64,000 nucleotides of DNA from an uncultured Saprospiraceae bacterium. GTDB taxonomy: Bacteria > Bacteroidota > Bacteroidia > Chitinophagales > Saprospiraceae. A model generated the notes under the pieces. That model had not been told where the DNA came from. It saw only the letters and a list, made by a program, of their open reading frames with translations, and did no database searches. The stretch lies in NCBI GenBank assembly GCA_937924805.1, contig CALDTZ010000006.1:17635-81634 (forward strand), read 5' to 3'. Positions 43,475-52,668 of the stretch are shown here, one piece after another. A program made the position numbers and the translations under genes. The stretch's first letter is position 1. Each line of letters starts with the position of its first letter.

Positions 43475-44302
43475 ATGATTAAATTCTTACTTGGTGAAAT
43501 AGCCTTTGCTGATACTTTTAACGAGTTACTTAAAAACTTTTTGGCTGGAGTACCGAATGTAATATCTGCCATTGTTATTCTCATCCTTGGACTACTGATT
43601 TCAAAATTTGTAGAAAAATTTCTCAGCAAGTCATTGAAGATAATGGGTGTTGATAAACTCGGAGAGAAACTCAATGAAATTGATATTGTTGATAAGTCAA
43701 ATATCAAAATTAAAATAAGTACCGTTGTCAGTAAAATCATTTATTACTTTGTTTTATTATTCTTTTTAGTTGTTGCTACATCGGTATTGAATATGGCAGC
43801 AGTTTCAGAATTAGTCCTAGGTATTTTTAATTTTATTCCTAAGTTAATTGTTGCATTAATCATTCTAATCTTTGGTTTATTGTTAGCGGATGGTCTTAAA
43901 TCGGTAATATTAACAGCTTGCAACTCACTAAATATTCCGTCAGGTAAATTAATAGCAAACTTCGTTTTCTATTTTCTTTTTATAAATATCCTTGTAAGTG
44001 CGTTAGCTCAAACAGGAATTAATACTGATTTTCTATCGAATAATATTTCGATTCTTATTGGTGGTGTTGTTCTTGCATTTGCGATCGGATATGGCCTTGC
44101 TACAAAAAGCACCATGGCGAATTTCCTAGCGTCTTTTTATTCAAAAAACAAATTTGAAATTGGAAATCAAGTAACTTTTGATGGTGTTCGTGGAAAAATT
44201 ATAGATATAGATAACTCTTCTATCGTGATAGCTACCGAAAGCAGTAAAGTAATTATTCCTTTATCTAAAATGACAGATCAAAAAATTGAAATTCACAATT
44301 AA
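43475..44302 (+). CDS. Mechanosensitive ion channel family protein
   Basis: 275 residues. Hydrophobic helices lie near residues 23-45 (VPNVISAIVILILGLLISKF), 85-105, 118-140 (KLIVALIILIFGLLLADGLK) and 160-180, with internal repeats of the conserved TM helix type (VIVILGLLISKFV/ALIILIFGLLLADGL). Next comes a pore-like segment GGVVLAFAIGYGLATKSTMA, and after it a beta domain with FEIGNQVTFDGVRGKIIDID and SSKVIIPLSKMTDQKIEI, as in MscS. It probably releases solutes during hypo-osmotic shock. It follows the small protein after 59 bp. Confidence 0.85.
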   Translation: MIKFLLGEIAFADTFNELLKNFLAGVPNVISAIVILILGLLISKFVEKFLSKSLKIMGVDKLGEKLNEIDIVDKSNIKIKISTVVSKIIYYFVLLFFLVVATSVLNMAAVSELVLGIFNFIPKLIVALIILIFGLLLADGLKSVILTACNSLNIPSGKLIANFVFYFLFINILVSALAQTGINTDFLSNNISILIGGVVLAFAIGYGLATKSTMANFLASFYSKNKFEIGNQVTFDGVRGKIIDIDNSSIVIATESSKVIIPLSKMTDQKIEIHN

Positions 44303-44483
44303 AATTCAAAACATAATGACCCTAAAAGGGTGACTTTTCTTTCAAATCAATGTCAAAAAAGTGTAAAATAACTTATTACTCTTTTTTAACATTAAGGGTC
44401 TAAATACCTTAGACAGAAAGAAAAATAATGTTCATTTATTTTTAATACAAATTCTAAACTAAAACTTAAATCTAATTTAGATT

Positions 44484-45416
44484 ATGAAAAAATTATTATT
44501 ACTAAACTTTTTGTTACTTGCTTTTGTAGGTAGCATTTTCGCTCAAGAAACAGCAACGTTAGAAGAATTGAAAGCAATGAAAGCTGAAAAAGAAGGTGTT
44601 GCTAAATCGATTGGTGCTGACATCGATGCATTAAACAAAAGAATACTTGAATTCCCAGGATGGGTTACTGGTGCTGGAATCCTTTTAGGATTAGACTTTG
44701 GTGGTCAAGAAAGATGGTACGGTGTTGACAACCCAACGCTTAGCTCTCAAGGTTTTAATGTAGGTCTTACTGCATTTGCCAACTATAACCAAGCTAAATA
44801 TTACTGGAGAAATGGTCTTTCAGCCAACTACAGAAATACTGCATTAAAGATTGATGGTGTTGATTCTGATCCTTTTTCTTTAGGTTTATGGGACTTAGTA
44901 TCTTCAGGTGGATACTACTTATACAAAGATAAAATAGCGTTATCTGCAAGAGCAAAATGGTCAACAGTCTTATTTGATTTCACTCCAGGTTCTGTAACAG
45001 GATCAGCGGGTGTATCTTACACGCCAATTAAAAATATGGAATTGTGGTTACACCCACTAGGTTACCAATGGAATTACCCAGGTGATACATTCCAATCTTC
45101 TCCAGGAGCATCTTTTGGTGGATCTTATACTGGAACATTATTCAAAGGAATCAGCTGGACATCTAACTTAGAAGGGTTTTATGCTTATGGTGACGCAGGT
45201 GAAGGAGCTGATCTAGTAGAAGCCAAAGATCTACATAACTGGACTTGGACTAACGGATTCGGAATTGACAATTTATGGAACGGTATTGGTGTAGGTTTAA
45301 ACATCGGTATTAGACAAAACCGTCAATTAGCAAAATCTGCTGGAGAAACAGACGAAAAAGCAGGTGATTTACAATCATTCTACAACTTAGGGTTTAAATA
45401 TTCTATCTCTAAATAA
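44484..45416 (+). CDS. DUF3078-like outer-membrane protein
   Basis: 310 residues with a signal peptide of about 20 (FVGSIFAQ). A short coiled-coil-like segment follows (LEELKAMKAEKEGVAKSIGA), and then beta strands of the DUF3078 type: GILLGLDFGGQERWYG, YWRNGLSANYRNTALK, KIALSARAKWSTVLFDFTPG, MELWLHPLGYQWNYPG and YNLGFKYSISK at the end. The function of the family is unknown. A close paralogue follows at 45550, and each gene has its own strong terminator. Confidence 0.8.
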   Translation: MKKLLLLNFLLLAFVGSIFAQETATLEELKAMKAEKEGVAKSIGADIDALNKRILEFPGWVTGAGILLGLDFGGQERWYGVDNPTLSSQGFNVGLTAFANYNQAKYYWRNGLSANYRNTALKIDGVDSDPFSLGLWDLVSSGGYYLYKDKIALSARAKWSTVLFDFTPGSVTGSAGVSYTPIKNMELWLHPLGYQWNYPGDTFQSSPGASFGGSYTGTLFKGISWTSNLEGFYAYGDAGEGADLVEAKDLHNWTWTNGFGIDNLWNGIGVGLNIGIRQNRQLAKSAGETDEKAGDLQSFYNLGFKYSISK

Positions 45417-45438
45417 TAAGATTAATATCTTTTAATAG

Positions 45439-45469
45439 GCCTGCACCTTAATTGGTGCAGGCTTTTTTT
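45439..45469 (+). terminator. Strong rho-independent terminator
   Basis: A 9-bp perfect stem GCCTGCACC/GGTGCAGGC with a TTAATT loop and seven T, 23 bp after the stop of the first DUF3078 gene. Confidence 0.92.
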
Positions 45470-45549
45470 ATTTACTTATCTTTGTGATTGATAAATTAAA
45501 TAGTTTAATCCTTAAATAGAAATAGATTTACTTAAACCAAGAAAAAAAA

Positions 45550-46572
45550 ATGAAAAGATTATTACTTATTAACATGTTGCTAATTGGATTCTTATCGCAA
45601 GGGATGAGTCAAGAAATGTCAATCGAGGAGCTGAAAGCTTTAAAGGCTGACAAAATCGCCATGATCAATGGTTTAAAATCAGAAGTAAATGATATCGAAG
45701 CAAAAATATTTGAATTCCCAGGATGGAAACTTGGTGGTGTTGGAACCGTTGGTTTTGGAATTAACTCAAACAATAATTGGTATGCATTAAGTACTCCGAA
45801 TTCTCAATCAACGACCTATGGTGTTGGTTTTAATGGTTACGCAAATCTTGATGAAGAAAAATTTTTCTGGAGAAATTTATTAAACATTTCTGCTGCGAAT
45901 ATTGCTACAGAAATTGATAAAAACAGTTCCGTCGGATCTGTCGTTTCACATTTGTCTGGTATAGATCTATCTTCGTTATTTGGTTACAAATTAAATAAAA
46001 ATTGGGCTGTATCTGTTGAAGGTAAATGGTTAAGCTCATTACTAAACTATGCTCAAGGTGGATCTCCAAAATATAGCTTAGCGATCAATGATCCCGGACA
46101 ATTGACAATAAGTGCAGGAATGACTTGGACACCTTTAGACAACTTTGTTGTACTAATTCACCCGTTAGGTTATCAAAAAAATTGGCCAGGGTCTTTATTT
46201 TCAAGTCCGGGAGCTAAAATAGGAGCTACTTATGCTGGTCAGATACTTCCTGGTATTTCATGGGCATCAAACTTAAGTGCCTTCTTGCCTTACAGTAGTA
46301 CTGATAATGTTGAGTTCGAAATTGAAGATATAGCAACTCCGATCTCTGTTGAATATGGGAATATTGGAAATTTCGTAAACTATATTTGGACCAATACTTT
46401 TTCTACAAATTTGTGGAAAGGATTAGGATTATCTTTCGAAATTGGATTAAGAGGAGATAAACAAGTATGGGATCTAGGTTCGCTTAAAGCGATGGAAGTA
46501 CCAACTGCCGCGGGGTTAAAAGCTAACAATCTACAATCATATACAAACTTTGGGATTTCTTATACATTCTAA
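45550..46572 (+). CDS. DUF3078-like outer-membrane protein, paralogue
   Basis: 340 residues, same plan as the gene before: signal peptide, a coiled-coil-like MSIEELKALKADKIAMING, the FPGWKLGGVGTVGFG start of the barrel, and then NWYALSTPNSQSTTYGVG, FFWRNLLNISAANIATEI, WAVSVEGKWLSSLLNY, FVVLIHPLGYQKNWPGSLF and LQSYTNFGISYTF. It is a duplication with clear divergence. A role as an outer-membrane or surface structural protein is inferred from the fold alone. Confidence 0.8.
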   Translation: MKRLLLINMLLIGFLSQGMSQEMSIEELKALKADKIAMINGLKSEVNDIEAKIFEFPGWKLGGVGTVGFGINSNNNWYALSTPNSQSTTYGVGFNGYANLDEEKFFWRNLLNISAANIATEIDKNSSVGSVVSHLSGIDLSSLFGYKLNKNWAVSVEGKWLSSLLNYAQGGSPKYSLAINDPGQLTISAGMTWTPLDNFVVLIHPLGYQKNWPGSLFSSPGAKIGATYAGQILPGISWASNLSAFLPYSSTDNVEFEIEDIATPISVEYGNIGNFVNYIWTNTFSTNLWKGLGLSFEIGLRGDKQVWDLGSLKAMEVPTAAGLKANNLQSYTNFGISYTF

Positions 46573-46593
46573 AAATAAATAAAACAAAAAATG

Positions 46594-46630
46594 AAAGGAG
46601 AGGTCATTACTTTGATTCTCTCCTTTTCTA
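46594..46630. terminator. Bidirectional terminator between convergent genes
   Basis: AAAGGAGAG (46594-46602) pairs with CTCTCCTTT (46618-46626), followed by TCTATTTT on the plus strand and by a T-rich stretch on the minus strand. It ends the DUF3078 gene and the minus-strand gene beyond. Confidence 0.75.
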
Positions 46631-46652
46631 TTTTACCCCACCCGATAAAAGC

Positions 46653-48083
46653 CTAAAATTGAATCTTTACTAAGTTTAAAATATTTGCTGAAAGGCTAGG
46701 TACAATAACTTCATTACTACCAACTTGGATAGATTCGGTAAATTGAAGTCGTAAGTTTTCATACTCTGTATTTAATACAGTTTTACGGTGGCTATTTCCC
46801 ATTGGGTCAACCAAATATTCACTTACTGTATTGTTTCGTTTGATCTCATCATTAAAAAGCAGTCGCAATCTTGAAGGCGTTTTCATTAAAAAGTACGAAG
46901 AATACATAGCATCATCATCTTGAGAAAATTGCTTTTTATTTAACACCTTACTCCACAATTCATTGCCTGTATTATCTAAACCAAAGATCACCATATCCTC
47001 ATTATAAAAATCAACGTATCCTCTTGAATCCCCGTAATTTCTCGAATCCCTCATGTATGGATTACTCGTTCTTCTAAAATACTCTTTAAACATTTCTCCA
47101 ATCCAAACAAATCCTCCATCTTCATCAAAAACCACATCCTTAATAAAATAATAATCTAAACTATTAATGGCTCGCTTTGAGTTTCCATACAAGTCATTTA
47201 TAAAAGATAGAGTAAATGGTTTAAGCGTAAGATTATTTTCATCTTCAATTTTATCAATAGGTATAAGATTAAAGAAGTATCCAAATGAAGCCGATCGATT
47301 GGCTTCTGTATACAAACCAATAATCAATACATTTTGGTTCTTCTCATCTATCGTAAGGTGAGTATCCTTACTCAAGTATTTTGTAAATGGTATAATGTTT
47401 GGAACGGCGTCACCAATGTTTTCATAAATATGATATAATTCAAATTGGTGGTTTTTCTTGTCATATCTATTGTTTGACCTTTCAAATAGAATAAAAATGT
47501 CTTCATTATTTGATATCAAAATATCCTGAAATTGTACACCACTTGCTTCAGATAAGAGATTTACTTTTTCTTGCCATACCATTTCATTTAATTCCAAATT
47601 TATCATTATAAAATGAAATTCATTACGCTTTACTTTGTTGAATAACAAGAGACGCTTTTTATCATCTGATACACTATATTTATATCGTTCTGAAATTTCT
47701 TTTCTTGAAAAAGTAGCTAATCGGATCGAATCAACTAGATCTCCTGCAGAATCCATCACTCTTTGTCTTATTTCAAAGGAATCTCTTTTGGGAAGACCAT
47801 ATAAAATATTGAAATTTTCTTTTTGAGGAAAAACATGATAAATTCTTTTTTTATCTTTTTCCATATTCAAATCTCTAGCATATTTGAATTTTAAATTCTC
47901 ATCAAATATTTCAATAGATTTTTTAGAATTTATGTCACGAAATAGAAGGATATGTTCTCCAACTTTACCGAGTAAAACATATTTTAAATCTTCTCTTACA
48001 TTTATATCTTTTGATATTAATACCTCTTGAGCTCCTAATGACCAGGAAAAAGCAAAAAATAAGACTAAATAAATACGTTTCAT
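46653..48083 (-). CDS. Secreted hypothetical protein, probably beta-propeller
   Basis: 476 residues with a signal peptide of about 18 (SWSLGAQ). The body is a run of short beta-strand motifs with aromatic and basic residues (EHILLFRDINSKKSIEIFDE, ENFNILYGLPKRDSFEIRQR, EDIFILFERSNNRYDKKNHQ, GGFVWIGEMFKEYFRRTSNP), resembling a multi-bladed propeller of unknown type. No T9SS tail is seen at the C-terminus (SANILNLVKIQF), so it likely stays in the periplasm or is attached elsewhere. No enzymatic motif is found. Confidence 0.65.
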   Translation of the reverse strand: MKRIYLVLFFAFSWSLGAQEVLISKDINVREDLKYVLLGKVGEHILLFRDINSKKSIEIFDENLKFKYARDLNMEKDKKRIYHVFPQKENFNILYGLPKRDSFEIRQRVMDSAGDLVDSIRLATFSRKEISERYKYSVSDDKKRLLLFNKVKRNEFHFIMINLELNEMVWQEKVNLLSEASGVQFQDILISNNEDIFILFERSNNRYDKKNHQFELYHIYENIGDAVPNIIPFTKYLSKDTHLTIDEKNQNVLIIGLYTEANRSASFGYFFNLIPIDKIEDENNLTLKPFTLSFINDLYGNSKRAINSLDYYFIKDVVFDEDGGFVWIGEMFKEYFRRTSNPYMRDSRNYGDSRGYVDFYNEDMVIFGLDNTGNELWSKVLNKKQFSQDDDAMYSSYFLMKTPSRLRLLFNDEIKRNNTVSEYLVDPMGNSHRKTVLNTEYENLRLQFTESIQVGSNEVIVPSLSANILNLVKIQF

Positions 48084-48213
48084 ACTTAATGAAATTTAAT
48101 GGCAACCTTAGGATTTAAGACTATATAAATGAAACCGTATTAATCATTACTTTATTCCATCGATATCCCTAAATTTACAATCATTTTAGTGAAATGTAAT
48201 AATAGATACCATT

Positions 48214-49899
48214 ATGACTAATCAACCGATAATAGAGTGTGTACCAAATTTTAGTGAAGGTAGAAATCTTCAAGTAATTGAAACGATCACAGCCGAAATT
48301 TCCAAAATAGACGGCGTTAAATTATTAGATGTAGATCCAGGTAAGGCAACAAATCGGACTGTGGTAACCTTTGTTGGTCACCCAGAAAAAGTAATAATTG
48401 CTGCTTTCCAAGCTATTAAAAAAGCAAGTGAAGTTATTGATATGAGTCATCACTCGGGTGAACACCCTAGAATGGGTGCAACGGATGTTTGTCCATTGAT
48501 ACCCATTGCAAATATTTCTATGGAGGAAACGGCAAAATATGCTGAAAAATTAGCTAAAAGAGTCGGTGAAGAATTAAATATCCCCATTTATTTATACGAA
48601 GCAGCGGCTAAAACACCTGAAAGACAAAATCTTGCAACAATTAGAGCTGGAGAATATGAAGGATTTGAAAAAAAGATTTTAGATCCAAATTGGAAACCTG
48701 ATTTTGGACCAGCTACATTTAATGCTCGATCAGGTCAAACAGCAATTGGAGCTAGAGATTTTTTAGTTGCTTATAACGTAAATCTTAATACAACATCAGT
48801 ACGACGAGCGAATTCGGTAGCATTCGATATAAGAGAAAAAGGGAGGGTTAAACGAAATGGGAATCCAGTGACTGGCGATATTGTGAGAGATTCAAATGGT
48901 GATCCAGTTAGAGAGCCAGGAATGTTGAAATCTGTCAAAGCGATCGGATGGTATATTGAGGAATATGGTTTAGCTCAAATATCCATGAATCTTACAAACA
49001 CAAAAATCACAAACCTCCATGAAGCTTTTGAAGCCTGTCGTACTTCTGCAAACAATCGAGGATTAAGAGTTACTGGATCAGAATTAGTCGGATTAGTACC
49101 AAAAAACGTATTGCTCAACGCTGGAAAGTATTTTTTAAAAAAACAAGAAAGATCCCTTGGAATAGCAGAAAGTGAAATAATTAAAATCGCTATCAAATCA
49201 CTCGGATTGGATGAGCTTGGGGCTTTTGATCCACAAAAAAAAGTGATTGAGTATGTCATGAAAAATGAAGATCAAAAATTGATTGATATGAGTCTTACCG
49301 CTTTCGCAAATGAAACGGCTTCAGAAAGTCCTGCTCCTGGAGGAGGAAGTATTGCTGCTTATGTTGGATCATTAGGTGCCTCATTATCCGCAATGGTTGA
49401 TAATCTTTCTGCGCACAAAAGAGGATGGGACGATCAGTGGGAAACATTTTCTATGCTCGCAGAAAAAGGTCAAACATTTAAAGATTTATTATTGTCAAAA
49501 GTAGATGAAGATACTGAAGCATTCAATAAAATAATGGATGCTATTCGGTTACCCAAAAACACTCAAGAAGAAAAAACGGCTCGAAATTTAGCAATGAATA
49601 ATGCAACAAAAAACGCCATTGAAGTTCCATTGTCTGTTATGCGAATTTGTAACGAAGCTTATGATTTTTCTGAAGAAACGGCGAAAATTGGCAATCCAGC
49701 CTCTATTTCTGATGTGGGTGTCGGTGTTGCTTGCTTAGATACAGCCGTATATGGTGCTTACTTGAATGTTCGAATTAATTGCAGTGGGTTTAATGACGAA
49801 GCTTTTGTTGTAGCTTCCATGAAAGAAGCTGAACAGTTAAAGAAAACATCAACTAATCGACGTGAAAAAATATTAGGAATTGTAGAGTCCAAATTATAA
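48214..49899 (+). CDS. ftcD: Bifunctional glutamate formimidoyltransferase/formimidoyl-THF cyclodeaminase
   Basis: 561 residues. The N-terminal formiminotransferase (about 1-325) starts IIECVPNFSEGRNLQVIE with a SHHSGEHPRMGATDVCPLIP segment. The C-terminal cyclodeaminase (about 360-561) carries FANETASESPAPGGGSIAAY and SDVGVGVACLDTAVYGAYLN. The fused form transfers the formimino group from N-formimino-glutamate to tetrahydrofolate and releases ammonia, giving 5,10-methenyl-THF, at the end of histidine breakdown. No other hut genes are in the window. It is a single gene facing a convergent pair. Confidence 0.95.
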   Translation: MTNQPIIECVPNFSEGRNLQVIETITAEISKIDGVKLLDVDPGKATNRTVVTFVGHPEKVIIAAFQAIKKASEVIDMSHHSGEHPRMGATDVCPLIPIANISMEETAKYAEKLAKRVGEELNIPIYLYEAAAKTPERQNLATIRAGEYEGFEKKILDPNWKPDFGPATFNARSGQTAIGARDFLVAYNVNLNTTSVRRANSVAFDIREKGRVKRNGNPVTGDIVRDSNGDPVREPGMLKSVKAIGWYIEEYGLAQISMNLTNTKITNLHEAFEACRTSANNRGLRVTGSELVGLVPKNVLLNAGKYFLKKQERSLGIAESEIIKIAIKSLGLDELGAFDPQKKVIEYVMKNEDQKLIDMSLTAFANETASESPAPGGGSIAAYVGSLGASLSAMVDNLSAHKRGWDDQWETFSMLAEKGQTFKDLLLSKVDEDTEAFNKIMDAIRLPKNTQEEKTARNLAMNNATKNAIEVPLSVMRICNEAYDFSEETAKIGNPASISDVGVGVACLDTAVYGAYLNVRINCSGFNDEAFVVASMKEAEQLKKTSTNRREKILGIVESKL

Positions 49900-49902
49900 A
49901 AC

Positions 49903-50349
49903 TTACTCGAAACTTGTAAATACATCAACTAAGGTTTTACATTTAACTGCAATAAAAAGTCGCCCTTCTTTGCTTATAAAATCTTCTTCATCTTCAACTA
50001 AAGAATCTTCAATATAAGCTAGAAGTTCTTCTTCTTGGGTTTCACTAAACCAGTGATCCATGACTGATTTAAACCCAGTAAGGCTATCCACAATGGTCCA
50101 GTTTTCTTCTTCAAGTTCGGCAAATAAATCTCCATCTTCAAGATAGTCAGCAACTGTAACCTCTAGTATAAAACCAATCAAACCCACCAGATAATCAATC
50201 TCTTTACCACTTAAAATAAAAGACTCTTCGTTGATGTGTCGAAAAAATGCAGGATACTTTTTAGAGTAAAATTGAATTCTGTCTGCAAGGAAAGAATGGT
50301 CTTTTTCGACTTTTAACAATACGTTTTCAATGTGCTTTTCTGTGATCAT
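49903..50349 (-). CDS. Acidic hypothetical protein
   Basis: 148 residues, strongly acidic (EDGDLFAELEEENWTIVDSL, YIEDSLVEDEEDFISKEGRL), cytoplasmic, mostly helical. It has no motif I can name. It overlaps the upstream aspartoacylase-like gene by 4 bp (ATGA), so it is translationally coupled to it and may act with it. Only the coupling supports a functional link. Confidence 0.65.
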   Translation of the reverse strand: MITEKHIENVLLKVEKDHSFLADRIQFYSKKYPAFFRHINEESFILSGKEIDYLVGLIGFILEVTVADYLEDGDLFAELEEENWTIVDSLTGFKSVMDHWFSETQEEELLAYIEDSLVEDEEDFISKEGRLFIAVKCKTLVDVFTSFE

Positions 50350-51275
50350 ATTTTTTGTCCATCTTGAATAATAAAATAACCATCTTCTCCTTTCTTTTGA
50401 TATAAAGGCATTAAAATCCTTCCACTGTAGGGTGCTTTTAGTTTTCCATTTTTATCATCCGCTAAATAATCGCCTTTTTTTATTTTTTGAAAATTAGAAT
50501 ATCCTTTTTTCATGACGAACTGATCACTTTCTTCAATTGCGTGACTGTAAATAAGGTTGTTGACTTTAGGAAGATTCTTTGAAAAAGCAATAAGTAGCTC
50601 ATCATGTTTATTATGTACATCATTAGATTCAATACTGCCAATGGTCCTCATACAATTTATAATGGCAGCGATAGCTCTATTTACAGACAATGGATCATCG
50701 TGTTGACCCGATTCAAAAACAACCGCTGTGGTTTTCACACCAATGTTTTCTTCATTGAAAAAATGTAGACTTGTACCTCCTAATCCACCGATCATCCCGG
50801 TTATTACTGGAGCGTGTAACTCCTTTGCAATTTTTAGACTTAAAGCTTCATCAGACGGGATTGTAAAAATACCACCGTCAGAAGAAGTCGTATGCATATC
50901 TAACACAATCAAATGTGATGTTTGGGTATCTATTACTTCTTTTTTTATCAGTTCGTAAATTTCTAACATTTCATACTTCTCAGGGATATCCGATACTCCA
51001 TTTTGACAAAGAGTAATGTTTTCCATCGTCCAACACCGATTTAGATCACGTTCGATAAATCGTTGTTTTTTTTCATAAGCCTTTTTATTACCTAAAATAC
51101 CTAAAACATTTCCTTTATAATTGAAATGCGCATTTACGTATGGTTCGATGTCTAACAATTTAAAGATAACTTCTGTCGCTTTGACGCCTGCTGGTTCATT
51201 GCCATGAACTGCACCTAGGATAACTAGCAAAGGCCCTTTTTCACTCCCTCCATATCTTCCGATGATTCTTTCCAT
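50346..51275 (-). CDS. Succinylglutamate desuccinylase/aspartoacylase-like zinc hydrolase
   Basis: 309 residues from ATG at 51275 (MERIIGRYGGSEKGPLL), two bases after the stop of the glycosylase gene; a longer start at 51302 overlaps it. The metal ligands are ILGAVHGNEPAG (His, Glu) and LIVLDMHTTSSDGG (His). The catalytic Glu is in TAVVFESGQHDDP, and the C-terminal beta domain has FQKIKKGDYLADDKNGKL. It would remove an acyl group from an amino acid. The substrate is not evident. Confidence 0.85.
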   Translation of the reverse strand: MERIIGRYGGSEKGPLLVILGAVHGNEPAGVKATEVIFKLLDIEPYVNAHFNYKGNVLGILGNKKAYEKKQRFIERDLNRCWTMENITLCQNGVSDIPEKYEMLEIYELIKKEVIDTQTSHLIVLDMHTTSSDGGIFTIPSDEALSLKIAKELHAPVITGMIGGLGGTSLHFFNEENIGVKTTAVVFESGQHDDPLSVNRAIAAIINCMRTIGSIESNDVHNKHDELLIAFSKNLPKVNNLIYSHAIEESDQFVMKKGYSNFQKIKKGDYLADDKNGKLKAPYSGRILMPLYQKKGEDGYFIIQDGQKI

Positions 51276-51277
51276 TT

Positions 51278-51877
51278 CTAATGTGCTCTTTTCCATGCCC
51301 AAAGATACTTTGTTGCGAGTGATCTATATGGTTTCCAAGGTTCAGAAATTTCTATCATTTTTTTCTCCAAGATCTTTTTTTCTAAATCTAGTTTAAATAT
51401 TCCTTTCATTGCAATTTGAACACCCAAATCCTTAACTGGAAAAACATCTTGTCTTTCCAGAAAAAACAAAAGTAACATTTGGACTGTCCATTCTCCTACT
51501 CCTTTTATTTTAGTCAGCAATTCTATGATTTCTTCATCAGAAAGATCATCCCAATTCATAATTTCCAAATCATGTTCTTTAAAAAAGTGAGCTATATTCT
51601 TCATATATCCTCTTTTTTGTTTCGAAAGTCCACATTCTTGCATTTCTTCTTCGGAGACTTCAATTAATTCATCCACTGAATAAATGTTTCCACCCATTTT
51701 TATCAAAAAACGTTTATGAATATTATCAGCAGCAGCCACAGAAATTTGTTGATATACAATAGCTGCAACCAATTCATGAAAAACAGAAACTTGCTTTTCA
51801 AACATTGAAATAGAATAATTTTCTATTAAATTTTTAAAAAGTGAAAATTGCTTCAGATGTTGTATTCCCTTACTCAA
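51278..51877 (-). CDS. AlkA-like DNA-3-methyladenine glycosylase (HhH-GPD)
   Basis: 199 residues. The helix-hairpin-helix and catalytic Asp region reads LTKIKGVGEWTVQMLLLFFL then DVFPVKDLGVQIAMKG, where the Asp is conserved. FHELVAAIVYQQISVAAADN is the first conserved helix pair. The C-terminal PWKPYRSLATKYLWAWKRAH is typical. It removes alkylated purines in base-excision repair. It has no N-terminal Ada-like or TBP-like domain. It is followed by the aspartoacylase-like gene in the same transcript. Confidence 0.9.
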   Translation of the reverse strand: MSKGIQHLKQFSLFKNLIENYSISMFEKQVSVFHELVAAIVYQQISVAAADNIHKRFLIKMGGNIYSVDELIEVSEEEMQECGLSKQKRGYMKNIAHFFKEHDLEIMNWDDLSDEEIIELLTKIKGVGEWTVQMLLLFFLERQDVFPVKDLGVQIAMKGIFKLDLEKKILEKKMIEISEPWKPYRSLATKYLWAWKRAH

Positions 51878-51972
51878 ATGGATGTTTTATGCATAATTAC
51901 ACTTTTTTATCTAAATATTTTTGGTAGGATTGGCATAACATTTGAATATAATATATTCAACAAGAGAATGAT

Positions 51973-52521
51973 ATGAAGTGGACACTAGCCCTAGTCGTAG
52001 TTCCTCTATTTTTAAGCTTCAATTTTTCAAATGAATTGGATCTAAAAGTAGTAAGCTATATCGATAAATACGGTGAATTAGCCGTAGCTGAAATGTACCG
52101 TACCGGTATCCCAGCAAGCATTACCTTAGCTCAAGGAATGCATGAATCATCTTATGGATCAAGTAGATTATCAACAGAAGCCAATAATCATTTTGGCATC
52201 AAATGTAAAAGTTACTGGGAAGGACCTACATTTTATCATAAAGATGATGATTATGATACGAAAGGTAGATTATTAGAATCGTGCTTTAGAGCCTACAATG
52301 ATGATATTGAATCTTATATAGACCATAGTCACTTTCTACAAAATTCATCAAACTATAAAAACCTTTTCGACTTTTCTCATTTGGATTATCTAAGTTGGGC
52401 GCACGGATTACAAAAATCTGGGTATGCTACAGATAAACAATATGCGATTAAACTTATCAAGAAAATTGAAGACTTTAAATTGTATGAATTTGATCATAAA
52501 TCCAATCCAATCAATAAATAG
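51973..52521 (+). CDS. Glucosaminidase-domain peptidoglycan hydrolase (GH73-like)
   Basis: 182 residues with a signal-like N-terminus (LALVVVPLFLSFNFSNEL). The lysozyme-type core has AEMYRTGIPASITLAQGMHE with the catalytic Glu in MHESSYGSS, FGIKCKSYWEGPTF, then FRAYNDDIESYIDHSHFLQN and LSWAHGLQKSGYATDKQYA. It lacks the LysM domains found in longer members. It cuts the glycan strand of peptidoglycan, for growth, division or secretion. It is transcribed away from the minus-strand genes at its left. Confidence 0.88.
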   Translation: MKWTLALVVVPLFLSFNFSNELDLKVVSYIDKYGELAVAEMYRTGIPASITLAQGMHESSYGSSRLSTEANNHFGIKCKSYWEGPTFYHKDDDYDTKGRLLESCFRAYNDDIESYIDHSHFLQNSSNYKNLFDFSHLDYLSWAHGLQKSGYATDKQYAIKLIKKIEDFKLYEFDHKSNPINK

Positions 52522-52668
52522 TTAAAATTATAATATGTATAGCTAAAATAATTGCTTTTTAGAAACAAACAATATATATTTGACACTGTCGAAGCGAATT
52601 GATAGAAAGTCACAAGACAATAAACCAATCTCTTGAGTGTGGGTAATTGATAGAATCTAAAACCTAAC

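Noticed and set aside
46594..46626. A small gene between the DUF3078 paralogue and the minus-strand gene
   Set aside because: The ATG here is part of a terminator stem and no open frame of useful length follows.
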